Source: CAZTPJ01 sp964614515 (GTDB taxonomy: Bacteria > Planctomycetota > Phycisphaerae > Phycisphaerales > UBA1924). Taken from it: DNA of 26,870 bases. Positions 1 to 8,523 of the stretch are shown here, piece by piece. Positions within the stretch are counted from its first letter, which is position 1. Each line of letters begins with the position of its first letter. The stretch lies in the NCBI GenBank assembly GCA_964614515.1, contig CAZTPJ010000051.1:1-26870 (forward strand), given 5' to 3'. The notes beneath the pieces are model-generated. The model had not been told where the DNA came from. It did not search any database and saw nothing but the letters and a program-made list of their open reading frames with translations. The position numbers were made by a program, and so were the translations under genes.

Positions 1-1080
1 CGACAGGGCATCGGCTCGCTCGCCACGCATACGCCCATGTCGCGCGGCGAGGTGACGATCGTTCGCGTGGAGAACGATCCGATCGGCTGGAAGTTCGCCG
101 TCAAGGGGCGCTCTGAGGCGTTCGGTGAGCAGCCGCCGCGCGAATTTCACACGGTCTATGACGGCAAAGTGGTGCAGAGCCTTCGCCACGATGAATGGAA
201 ACTCATCGAGTCGCCGGCGTCGGGCGCGGGCGAGTTGCTTCGGACGGACGGCTCGTGGATCGCGTGGTGGTTCATGCGGTGGGAACCGATCGTGACACGT
301 CCGTTTGCGAAACGCGAAGTGGAGGTCGAGTCGTGGTACGCCGGAGAAACGTTGGTCGGCGAGACGCCGTGTCATGTCGTCCGCGTGAATCTCGTGGACA
401 TTCCCGGGCTGACGGAGTTTGAAGCGTGGTACTTTCTGGGCCGCGATGACCATCTCCCTCGCCGCATCGACATGCTGTATTACCAGAGCGAAGAGATCGG
501 GGATGGGATGGCGATGGTGACGTTCAAGAACCTTCAGGCCGGGCACGAAGTTCCGGACTCGACATTTCGCATCACCGCGCCCGAGGGATATGAGATCGAG
601 GTCCACAAGCCTCCGACGCGGGTGGCCGCGCCCGCTGCGCAATCGAACAACAAAGTCGGCATGATCGCGCCGGACTGGACGCTCAAGGATGCCGACGGAG
701 TGACGCATCGGCTGGTTGACTATCGCGGGCGCGTGGTCGTCATGGACTTCTGGGCGACGTGGTGTCACCCGTGCATTCTCGCGATGCCGCATGTGCAGAA
801 ACTGCACGACAAGTTCAAGGAAAAGGGCGTGGCCGTATTCGGCGTGAACTGCTGGGAATCCGGCGATCCGATCAAGTTCATGCGCGACAAGTCGTATACG
901 TACACGCTGCTGCTGGAGGCGGATCCCATCGCGCCGGCGTATCAGGTTCACGGGATCCCGACGTTCGTGGTGATCGGCCCGGATGGGCGCATCATCCACT
1001 ATTCAAGCGGCTATGACCCGGGCGAGATGGCGGTGATCGAGGAAGCGATCCGCAAGGCGATTGAGTCGAAGCCGGAGTAA
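1..1080 (+). CDS. LolA-like/DUF2092-type domain fused to TlpA-like thioredoxin (5' partial)
   Basis: The reading frame is open from base 1, and no signal peptide follows the first in-frame ATG at 37, so the true start probably lies upstream of the window. The first ~200 residues resemble LolA-like/DUF2092 outer-membrane-lipoprotein-sorting-type beta domains (for example FEAWYFLGRDDHLPRRIDMLYY). The last ~130 residues are a TlpA/ResA-type thioredoxin fold: APDWTLKDADG, then the redox motif WCHPC (Cys codons at 763-765 and 772-774), then the cis-Pro loop HGIPTFVV. Proteins of this kind are normally exported and reduce or isomerise disulfides in the periplasm. WCHPC in place of the common WCGPC or WCPPC changes only the dipeptide between the cysteines. 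The gene is convergent with the FKBP gene and followed by a strong hairpin terminator. Domain calls are confident; the physiological partner is unknown. Confidence 0.85.
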   Translation, partial: RQGIGSLATHTPMSRGEVTIVRVENDPIGWKFAVKGRSEAFGEQPPREFHTVYDGKVVQSLRHDEWKLIESPASGAGELLRTDGSWIAWWFMRWEPIVTRPFAKREVEVESWYAGETLVGETPCHVVRVNLVDIPGLTEFEAWYFLGRDDHLPRRIDMLYYQSEEIGDGMAMVTFKNLQAGHEVPDSTFRITAPEGYEIEVHKPPTRVAAPAAQSNNKVGMIAPDWTLKDADGVTHRLVDYRGRVVVMDFWATWCHPCILAMPHVQKLHDKFKEKGVAVFGVNCWESGDPIKFMRDKSYTYTLLLEADPIAPAYQVHGIPTFVVIGPDGRIIHYSSGYDPGEMAVIEEAIRKAIESKPE

Positions 1081-1094
1081 GCGGACGGGAAGCG

Positions 1095-1113
1095 CACAGG
1101 CGAGACGCCCGTG
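1095..1113. repeat. Small intergenic hairpin, (G/A)AGAC-loop type, copy 1
   Basis: Arms CACAGGC (1095-1101) and GCCCGTG (1107-1113) pair with one A-C mismatch around the loop GAGAC. The core GGC-GAGAC-GCC closely matches the hairpin at 13403-13419 (GGC-AAGAC-GCC). Both copies sit just past a stop codon. This looks like a dispersed intergenic palindrome, but two copies are too few to define a family. Confidence 0.4.
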
Positions 1114-1145
1114 CCAGCGCATCTTTATTGATGTCCAAAGATAAA

Positions 1146-1165
1146 CCGATCGCTTGCGCGATCGG
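1146..1165. terminator. Bidirectional intrinsic terminator
   Basis: A perfect 8-bp stem, CCGATCGC (1146-1153) and GCGATCGG (1158-1165), closes a TTGC tetraloop. It is followed on the plus strand by CTCTTT, and on the minus strand by a T-rich tail (complement of AAAGATAAA). It lies between two convergent genes that end at 1080 and 1198, so it fits termination in both directions. Confidence 0.7.
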
Positions 1166-1197
1166 CTCTTTGCGTTCAATCTTGATCGGTCCTGCGG

Positions 1198-2136
1198 TTA
1201 CTTCACGTCAACCAGTTCGATCTCGAAGATCAGCGTCGCGCGCGGCGGGATCGTTGGCGGACGGCCGGCTTCGCCGTAGGCGATGGGGTAGGGGCAGGTG
1301 AGTTTGCGTTTGCCGCCGACTTTCATGCCGGGGATCCCTTCCTGCCAGCCCTTGATGAGGTTGGCCAGCGGGAACGTCGCGGGCTGGCCGCGCTTGTACG
1401 ACGAGTCGAACTCGGTTCCGTTCTCCAGTGTGCCGCGATAATGGACCGTGACAGTCGCGCCGGGGGGACACTCTTTGCCGGTTCCGACGACGAGATCCTG
1501 AATCACAAGGCCGCTGGGCATGGTCTTTGGCTCCGAAGGGGGTTGAGGTTCTGAGGGTTGGGGTGGTTGGTTTGCGTCGTTGATTTCGTCGGGCTGGGGC
1601 GCGGCCGGCTCGGGGTCAGGCTCGGGCGGGTTGATCGCACGAATCATCTCGAGCGTGAAGATTAAATCGCTCTTGGCCGGGATCACGACGCGATCACCAT
1701 CCTTGATCTCGTGTTCGCCATAGGCCATTGCGGCGGGGATGACGAGGCGTCGAATGCCGCCGACTTTCATCCCCGGCACGCCGGTCTGCCACCCGGGAAT
1801 GAGTCCCTGAAGCGGGAACGTGATGGGTTCCTTCTCGCGCGTCGTGTCGAACACCGTGCCATCCTTGAGCGTGCCGTGATAGTTGATCGTCACCTGGGCG
1901 CCAGGTTTGACCACTTCGCCCGTCCCCTCGCGCAGGTCTTCGATGATCAACGTGATCTCGGTGCGCTTGACCACGGCCATCAGCGTGCCGTCAGGTGCTT
2001 CGTACTTCGCTGGTTCTCCGGCGGGCGCAGGCGCTTGCGGCTGACTGTCAGCGTTGGGCCGATCCGGCTGGGTGAAAGTCGCCCCAATCGCGGCCGCGCC
2101 GACAAGTCCCGCAGCCAACATCATCGCAGAATACAT
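1198..2136 (-). CDS. Exported tandem FKBP-type peptidyl-prolyl cis-trans isomerase
   Basis: A 312-residue protein with an N-terminal hydrophobic segment (residues 1-20) that looks like a signal peptide. Two complete FKBP domains follow, at about 62-166 and 208-311, joined by a Pro/Glu/Gln-rich linker (~168-205). Domain 1 keeps the FKBP12-type pocket residues Tyr86, Asp97, Trp116, Tyr139 and Phe160. Domain 2 keeps Tyr233, Asp244, Trp264, Tyr287 and Phe304. Both domains are therefore probably active, catalysing prolyl isomerisation during folding of envelope proteins. The start at 2136 is preceded by AAGGGG eight bases upstream. The gene is divergent from pdxA. FkpA/Mip-type enzymes usually have one such domain plus a dimerisation helix, so the duplicated catalytic domain is the odd feature. 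Confidence 0.9.
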   Translation of the reverse strand: MYSAMMLAAGLVGAAAIGATFTQPDRPNADSQPQAPAPAGEPAKYEAPDGTLMAVVKRTEITLIIEDLREGTGEVVKPGAQVTINYHGTLKDGTVFDTTREKEPITFPLQGLIPGWQTGVPGMKVGGIRRLVIPAAMAYGEHEIKDGDRVVIPAKSDLIFTLEMIRAINPPEPDPEPAAPQPDEINDANQPPQPSEPQPPSEPKTMPSGLVIQDLVVGTGKECPPGATVTVHYRGTLENGTEFDSSYKRGQPATFPLANLIKGWQEGIPGMKVGGKRKLTCPYPIAYGEAGRPPTIPPRATLIFEIELVDVK

Positions 2137-2230
2137 GTGATTTCCCCTTGGTGTGCATCATGTGCAACTGAACATGGGCAATGCTAGCCGGTTCGCTGAC
2201 CTTTCGTGTCCAGCCCCGATACAGTTGGAC

Positions 2231-3262
<1,032 letters not shown>

Positions 3263-3282
3263 CTCTCCCCCTTCATTTCAGT

Positions 3283-3306
3283 GCCCGGCCGCGGCGCACG
3301 CCGGGC
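3283..3306. terminator. GC-rich hairpin after pdxA, possible terminator
   Basis: Arms GCCCGGC (3283-3289) and GCCGGGC (3300-3306) pair perfectly around a 10-base loop, 20 bases past the pdxA stop. No T tract follows, so factor-independent termination is doubtful; it could act as a 3'-end stabiliser. Confidence 0.35.
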
Positions 3307-3343
3307 CGGACGTGTTCACCCTCCCACGCTTTCTGAGTGATCC

Positions 3344-4888
3344 ATGTCAACCGATTTGACCCGAGCATGTTCAACGTGCGGCGCTGCCCTTGTGGCCGGG
3401 GCGAGCGTGTGTGAACGGTGCGTGCCCACAGCGCCGCCGGCCGATCCCGATTCCACGCTCGCTCACTCGCTGATTGAGACCGTCAAACTTGCCGCCCCCG
3501 TCGTTGTCACCATGACGTCCTACACGCTCATGCAGTGGGTGGACAAACTCATGGTGTCCAAGATCGGACCTGAGCCGATCTATGTCGGCGCGCAGGGCAA
3601 CGCCAGCCTCGCATCATTCGTGCCCATCGCCATTCTCATGGGCGTGCTCACCGTCGTCAACACCTATGTCTCGCAGAACCTCGGCGCGGGACGCCCAGAA
3701 CGCGGACCCGCCTATGCCTTCAACGGCCTCTGGATCGCGCTGGTCGCATGCATCCTGTTGGTTCCCTACGGCCTGATGATCGACGATGTCTTTCGCCTGC
3801 TCGGGCACACGCCCGAACAGATCGCGCTGCAAACCGGTTACGCGAAGATTCTGATCTTCGGCGCGTTCCTCACCGTCGCCACCCGCGGCATCGCCCAGTT
3901 CTTCTTCGGCATGCATCGGCCGATGATCATCATGATCGCCGCACTCACCGGCAACGCCATCAACATCTCCTTCAACTACGGCCTGATCTTCGGCAATCTC
4001 GGCTTGCCGAGGCTTGAACTCGAGGGTGCGGCCATCGCGACGCTGCTCGGTTCGGCCGTGGAGTTCATCATTCCCATGGCCGTGTTCCTTGGTCCGGCGT
4101 ACAACCGGCTGTATCGCACGCGCGCGGCATGGCGGCCGAGTCGCAAACACATCAAGGACCTGCTGCGGGTGGGATGGCCGGGCGGACTGATGTTCGGCAA
4201 TGAGATGATCTGCTGGGCCTTTTTCATGGTGTACCTCGTGAGCCATTTCGGGCCGTTGCACGCAACCGCAGGGTGGATCGCGCACCAGTGGATGGCGCTG
4301 TCGTTCATGCCGACGGTGGGCATCACGATGGCCGTCACCGCGATGGTGGGCAAGTGCATCGGGATGGGTCGGCACGATCTTGCGGCCCGGCGTGCGTGGA
4401 TGGGTGTCGCGGTGGCGATGGGGTACATGGGTTTTTGCGGTGTGATGTTCATCGTGCTGCGAGAGCCGATGATCCGTCTGTTCATCAATGATGAGACCTC
4501 GGCGGAGGAGGCCGCGACGGTGGTTCGACTCGGCGCGTCGTTCATGATCGCGGTGGCTGCGTTTCAACTCTTTGACGCCATCGCGATGACGCTCTCGGCC
4601 GCGCTGCGCGGTGCGGGGGACACGGTGTGGATTGGCGTGTTGACGGTGGTGCTGTCGTGGCTGATTCTCGTGGTCGGGGGCCTGGCCGTGGTGGAGTTCT
4701 TCCCGGGTCTGGAGTCGTTCGGGCCGTGGCTCGCCGCGTCGGCGTACATCGTCATCCTGAGCTTCCTCGCGCTGGCGAGGTTCCTGTCCGGGGCGTGGAA
4801 GAAGTTCCGGCTGCTGGAGTCTGGCGGCACGCCGGGGGAGATCCCCCCCGCGGAACTGACCACGGCCGCCGCGACGGATGGAATCTGA
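3344..4888 (+). CDS. MATE-family multidrug/solute efflux transporter with N-terminal zinc ribbon
   Basis: A 514-residue protein. Residues ~40-490 form about 12 hydrophobic segments of the MATE (NorM/DinF) cation-antiporter family. Supporting blocks are AAPVVVTMTSYTLMQWVDKL in the first helix, VNTYVSQNLGAGRPE in the first repeat, and the matching second-repeat segment AVTAMVGKCIGMGRHDLAARRA. Such proteins export cationic or organic compounds using a Na+ or H+ gradient across the inner membrane. The unusual part is the start: Cys9-x2-Cys12 and Cys23-x2-Cys26 make a short zinc-ribbon-like knuckle before the first helix, which ordinary MATE proteins lack. The ATG at 3344 is the only start that includes it. 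The substrate cannot be told from sequence. Confidence 0.9.
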   Translation: MSTDLTRACSTCGAALVAGASVCERCVPTAPPADPDSTLAHSLIETVKLAAPVVVTMTSYTLMQWVDKLMVSKIGPEPIYVGAQGNASLASFVPIAILMGVLTVVNTYVSQNLGAGRPERGPAYAFNGLWIALVACILLVPYGLMIDDVFRLLGHTPEQIALQTGYAKILIFGAFLTVATRGIAQFFFGMHRPMIIMIAALTGNAINISFNYGLIFGNLGLPRLELEGAAIATLLGSAVEFIIPMAVFLGPAYNRLYRTRAAWRPSRKHIKDLLRVGWPGGLMFGNEMICWAFFMVYLVSHFGPLHATAGWIAHQWMALSFMPTVGITMAVTAMVGKCIGMGRHDLAARRAWMGVAVAMGYMGFCGVMFIVLREPMIRLFINDETSAEEAATVVRLGASFMIAVAAFQLFDAIAMTLSAALRGAGDTVWIGVLTVVLSWLILVVGGLAVVEFFPGLESFGPWLAASAYIVILSFLALARFLSGAWKKFRLLESGGTPGEIPPAELTTAAATDGI

Positions 4889-4953
4889 TGAATTCAGGCC
4901 CGAAACACCTAATATCATCCTAACTGTGTTTCTCGCGAGGCCTTGAGTTCGGG

Positions 4954-4978
4954 CTTGACCCCTCTAAACTTGGTCAAG
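4954..4978 (+). promoter_or_regulatory. Inverted repeat overlapping the ribosome-binding site of the TPR/alpha-CTD gene
   Basis: CTTGACC (4954-4960) and GGTCAAG (4972-4978) form a perfect 7-bp inverted repeat with an 11-base spacer. The Shine-Dalgarno AAGGAG (4976-4981) of the gene starting at 4987 lies partly inside the right arm, so an RNA stem here would mask it. It could equally be a DNA operator. The structure is seen; the regulation is inferred. Confidence 0.45.
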
Positions 4979-4986
4979 GAGACACC

Positions 4987-5945
4987 ATGGCACACGACCC
5001 ACTCGATACGGTGATTGGAGCAGGAGAAGCGGCAGTTCGNNNNNNNNNNACACGGCCACGGCATCGCGGCATCGCGCCACGGCCGCCTCGATGGAAGATC
5101 AGGGCGATCGCGAAGGCGCCATCGCGGAGTTCCGCCGTGCGCTCCAGGCTGATCCGGAAGATGCGGCGCTCCTGTTCGATCTGGCATATCGGCTGGACAT
5201 GGTGGGTGAAGAGGACGAGGCGATCGCGCTGTACGAGCGTGCGTGTGCGCAGTCTCCCGCGCCGGTCAACGCGCTGGTGAACCTTGCGATTCTGTACGAG
5301 GACCGCGCGGACTATTCGCACGCCGAGCGATGTCTGCGCCAAGTGCTCGAGACGGATCCGAATCACGATCGCGCACGGCTGTTCATGAAGGATGTCGAAG
5401 CCAGCCGCGACATGAACATCGAAGATGAGCCGGATCGCGACATCACCAAGCGCAAGGCGCTGATGGAACTTCCGGTGACGGACTTTGACCTCTCCGTGCG
5501 GGCTCGAACGTGCCTGAAGAAGATGAACATCCGCACGCTGGGCGATCTGCTTCGCATCAGCGAATCGGAACTCATGTCGTACAAGAACTTCGGCGAGTCG
5601 AGCGTGCTGGAAATCAAGCGCATGCTTGAGGCCAAGAACCTGCGCCTCGGCCAGGGCATGGATGATCCCCACCGATCATCGCGCCGCCAGGGTGCTGACG
5701 GCGGCAAAGGCTCAGGCAAGGACACGGCCCTGGCCAAGCCCGTCGCGGACCTGCAACTTTCCGTCCGCGCTCGAAAGGCCCTCCAACTGCTCAACATCGA
5801 GACCATCGGCGACCTCACCAATCGTACCGAGGCCGAGTTGATGGGCGTCAAAAACTTCGGCGCAACCTCGCTCGTCGAAGTCAAAAACCGCCTCGCCGAG
5901 CACGGCCTGTCGCTGCGGTCGCTGGATGATCAAGGCGTCGATTGA
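4987..5945 (+). CDS. TPR protein with two RNA-polymerase alpha-CTD-like modules (interrupted by assembly gap)
   Basis: The start at 4987 has AAGGAG five bases upstream and encodes MAHDPLDTVIGAGEAAV before the 10-N gap. After the gap the frame shifts (TATASRHRATAASMEDQG...), so the true gap length is not 10 and the two parts are taken as one gene. TPR repeats follow (DREGAIAEFRRALQADPED; the second around NLAILYEDRADYSHAERCL). Then come two helix-hairpin-helix modules like the alpha-subunit C-terminal domain, SVRARTCLKKMNIRTLGDLL...NFGESSVLEIK and SVRARKALQLLNIETIGDLT...NFGATSLVEVK. Residues equivalent to E. coli alpha R265, G296, S299 and E302 are kept, while N268 and K298 are replaced. There is no polymerase assembly domain, so this is not rpoA. 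A role as a DNA-binding or polymerase-associated adaptor is inferred. It is convergent with the S10 gene, with 16 bases between stops. Confidence 0.8.
5040..5049. other. Assembly gap (10 N)
   Basis: Ten N lie within the 5' part of the TPR/alpha-CTD gene. The reading frame before the gap (from 4987) and after it (leading into 5091) differ, so the number of N is a placeholder and does not measure the missing DNA. Confidence 0.99.
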
Positions 5946-5961
5946 AACTGCGACGACAAGA

Positions 5962-7491
5962 TCACTCCGCGGTGTAAAAGGCACTGGCATCCTGCTTGAG
6001 TTTCGCCAGGTCCACCAGACGCACATACATCATGTGCCCCGCGTCGTAGCGGTGCGTGACGATGTTGCCGCGCAGTTCCGGGTCGAGGCCGAGGTGAGAC
6101 ATCGTGTACTCCGCCGCGAAGTACGGCGTCGCGAGGTCGTAGTACCCCGACGCGAGCATGACGCGAAGGTCGCGGTTGCGCGTCATGGACGAACGCAGCG
6201 TCTCGGCCACGTTCACATATCGGTTCTGATTCCCCGCGTAACTCCACGGCTGCACACGCCCGGTGAGAATCTCATACACATGATCGTTCTCATACCGCAG
6301 TTCGCGGCGGATGTAGTCCTGCACCGTCGCCGAGTACGGCCCGCGAATGGCCGACATACTCGGGTCATAGTCCGGTGAAGCGCCGATGCCCGTGCGGTCG
6401 ATGCCCTTGTAGCGACTATCAAGCCGCCCCACCGTCCGGCCCTCATCGCGCAGAAGTTCCTTCGTGAAGTTCTGAATCGCGATGCGCAGGTCCGATCGGC
6501 GAACGAAATCCTCTGACAACCCCGTGAACCGCGCGAGTTGATGCGCGATGTGTGTCCGTTCCTCTTCAGTTAACTTGTCGCCCTTGGCCAGGGCCTGCAA
6601 GTATTCCGTCGAGGCCCACTGCTCCGCCTGTGCGATCGTGCCCGCGAAGTCCGCCTGCAACTCCGGCGCGAGTTTGCCGTGATACCACGCCGTGGCCGTG
6701 TACGTCGAAAGATACAGCCAATACGGCTGGTCGTTGCCGATGTCAAAGCGGATCGTTGAGAAGTCGAGCACGGCCGAGATCAGCACGACGCCATTGAGGT
6801 ACATGCCGTATGTTTCCTGGAGCGTGCCGGTGAGTCCCGCCGCGCGTGTCGTGCCATAACTCTCGCCCGCGAGGTATTTTGGCGAGAGCCAGCGGCCGTG
6901 GCGCGTGGTGTAGAGCCTGATGAACTCGCCGACCGCGCGGAGGTCTTCATCCAGGCCGTGGAACTGCGAAGCACGTTCGCCCTCGATCGGCCGGCTGTAC
7001 CCTGTGCTCACTGGATCAATGAAGACTAGATCGGTGAAGTCGAGCCACGAGTGTTCGTTGTGTACAAGTCGATACGGCGGCGGCAGCGGCATGCCCTCAT
7101 CATCCATCACCACTCGCCGCGGCCCCAGCGCCCCCATGTGCAGCCAGACCGACGATGACCCCGGCCCGCCGTTGAAGACGAACGTGATCGGCCTCGTGCC
7201 GACATCCGCCACGCCATCGCGCGTGTACGCGATGTAGAACATGTTGGCCTTCTGCTTGAGGTCATAGTCGGGCAGGTGCATGTACCCTGCCCGGGCCGTG
7301 TATGAAAACGTCTCGCCGCCGATGGTCGATTCGTGTTGGGTGACGGCCACTTCTTCCTTGACGACGGGGCCGACGTATGGCGCAGTCGTCGGCTCTGCGG
7401 GCGGTGCGGCTTCGTCCTGGCCGTGGCTGATCGATCCCACCAGCAGCCCCACCACCATGGTCCACGCCATCGCTCGTCGAATGTTCACCAT
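5962..7491 (-). CDS. Secreted serine carboxypeptidase, peptidase family S10
   Basis: A 509-residue alpha/beta-hydrolase with an N-terminal signal peptide (hydrophobic residues 7-20, likely cut near SHG-QDE). S10 enzymes remove C-terminal residues from peptides at acid pH. The oxyanion block FNGGPGSSS is at 106-114. The catalytic triad is Ser211 in GESYG, Asp452 in SGYYDLATP and His486 in YDAGHMMY. AAGGAG (7500-7495) lies 3 bases before ATG 7491 and 6 bases before an in-frame GTG at 7488, so either may be used. An in-frame ATG at 7509 lies upstream of that ribosome site. The gene is divergent from the sirtuin gene and probably serves peptide scavenging outside the cytoplasm, like the M14 enzyme further along. 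Confidence 0.93.
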   Translation of the reverse strand: MVNIRRAMAWTMVVGLLVGSISHGQDEAAPPAEPTTAPYVGPVVKEEVAVTQHESTIGGETFSYTARAGYMHLPDYDLKQKANMFYIAYTRDGVADVGTRPITFVFNGGPGSSSVWLHMGALGPRRVVMDDEGMPLPPPYRLVHNEHSWLDFTDLVFIDPVSTGYSRPIEGERASQFHGLDEDLRAVGEFIRLYTTRHGRWLSPKYLAGESYGTTRAAGLTGTLQETYGMYLNGVVLISAVLDFSTIRFDIGNDQPYWLYLSTYTATAWYHGKLAPELQADFAGTIAQAEQWASTEYLQALAKGDKLTEEERTHIAHQLARFTGLSEDFVRRSDLRIAIQNFTKELLRDEGRTVGRLDSRYKGIDRTGIGASPDYDPSMSAIRGPYSATVQDYIRRELRYENDHVYEILTGRVQPWSYAGNQNRYVNVAETLRSSMTRNRDLRVMLASGYYDLATPYFAAEYTMSHLGLDPELRGNIVTHRYDAGHMMYVRLVDLAKLKQDASAFYTAE

Positions 7492-7628
7492 TGGCTCCTT
7501 TGCACACACGTTCGGGCCTCATGTCGTCGCGCTCTCGCCGATCCGCTCGTCGCGGAACGGGACGTACAGCCTATCCTGTCCGGCGCGGTTAATGCAAATC
7601 AACCCGCGACGTTTCGATCCGGACTCCC

Positions 7629-8393
7629 ATGACACACGATCACGACACGCTCGTTCGTCGGGTTGCCGGCCTGCTCGCCGAGGCTCGCCACATCGTCGTG
7701 CTGACGGGGGCGGGCGTGTCGGCCGAGAGCGGGATTCCCACGTTTCGCGATCCGCAGACGGGCCTGTGGGCCAAGTATGACCCGATGGAACTGGCGCACA
7801 TCGACGCCTTCCATCGCGATCCGGAACTTGTGACGCGATGGTATCACTGGCGCTTCGAGCGCTGCAAGGACTGCAAGCCCAACCCCGCGCATCACGCGCT
7901 GGCCGAACTTCAGCGGCGATCCACGGCCGCGTCACGCAGGCTCACCCTGCTCACGCAGAACATCGACCGCCTGCATCAACAGGCCGGCAGCGTCGGCGTC
8001 GTCGAACTGCACGGGAACATCCTGACATGGCGCTGCACGCAGACGGGCGATGAAGTCGATATGCGCGACATCGTGTTCGATGTGTTTCCGCCGCGATCCG
8101 CGTGCGGCGGGTTGCTACGGCCGAACGTCGTCTGGTTTGGTGAGATGCTCCCCGAGGCCGCGGTTTCGGCCGCGTACCAGGCCGTGCAGACCTGCGATGT
8201 CTTCATGTCGATCGGCACGAGCAGTGTGGTGTATCCCGCGGCGGGGCTGGTGAACATCGCCATGCGTTGTGGCGCGGCGACGATCGAGATCAACGCGGAG
8301 CCGACGCCGATCTCCTCGGCGGTGGATCACTCGATCGTTGGAAAGGCGGGCGAAGTCCTGCCGGCGGTGCTGCGAGCGATGTCCGAAGGCTGA
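7629..8393 (+). CDS. cobB: Sir2/CobB-type NAD-dependent protein deacylase (class III-like)
   Basis: A 254-residue sirtuin that uses NAD to remove acyl groups from lysine side chains. The NAD site is GAGVSAESGIPTFR (27-40), followed by TQNIDRLHQQAG (109-120), the catalytic His128 in ELHGN, and late Rossmann blocks VVWFGEMLP and SIGTSSVVYPAAG. Tyr72-x-x-Arg75 matches the Y-x-x-R pair that in SIRT5 and E. coli CobB binds succinyl and malonyl lysine, so desuccinylase activity is plausible. The zinc module is reduced to Cys136 and Cys159, much as E. coli CobB departs from the four-Cys pattern. No Shine-Dalgarno is evident before ATG 7629. It is cytoplasmic, with no operon partner. Confidence 0.93.
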   Translation: MTHDHDTLVRRVAGLLAEARHIVVLTGAGVSAESGIPTFRDPQTGLWAKYDPMELAHIDAFHRDPELVTRWYHWRFERCKDCKPNPAHHALAELQRRSTAASRRLTLLTQNIDRLHQQAGSVGVVELHGNILTWRCTQTGDEVDMRDIVFDVFPPRSACGGLLRPNVVWFGEMLPEAAVSAAYQAVQTCDVFMSIGTSSVVYPAAGLVNIAMRCGAATIEINAEPTPISSAVDHSIVGKAGEVLPAVLRAMSEG

Positions 8394-8523
8394 CGCCCGT
8401 GATGACTGGTTGGATTCAGCACACGTTATCACACCCTTCAAGCCGGTTCGCGCACATTTGGGGGCTTTTCCGATGGCTATTCAGGGATGTGGCCCGTAAA
8501 CTGTGGGCAAGGAGATTCATCAC

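Noticed and set aside
3614..4918. 434-codon minus-strand frame opposite the MATE gene
   Set aside because: The plus strand encodes a full MATE transporter; the antisense product is Arg/His/Glu-rich without motifs.
7501..7628. Possible minus-strand promoter TTGCAT-18-TAGGCT for the S10 gene
   Set aside because: Each hexamer matches consensus at only about three positions, which is too weak to annotate in this region.
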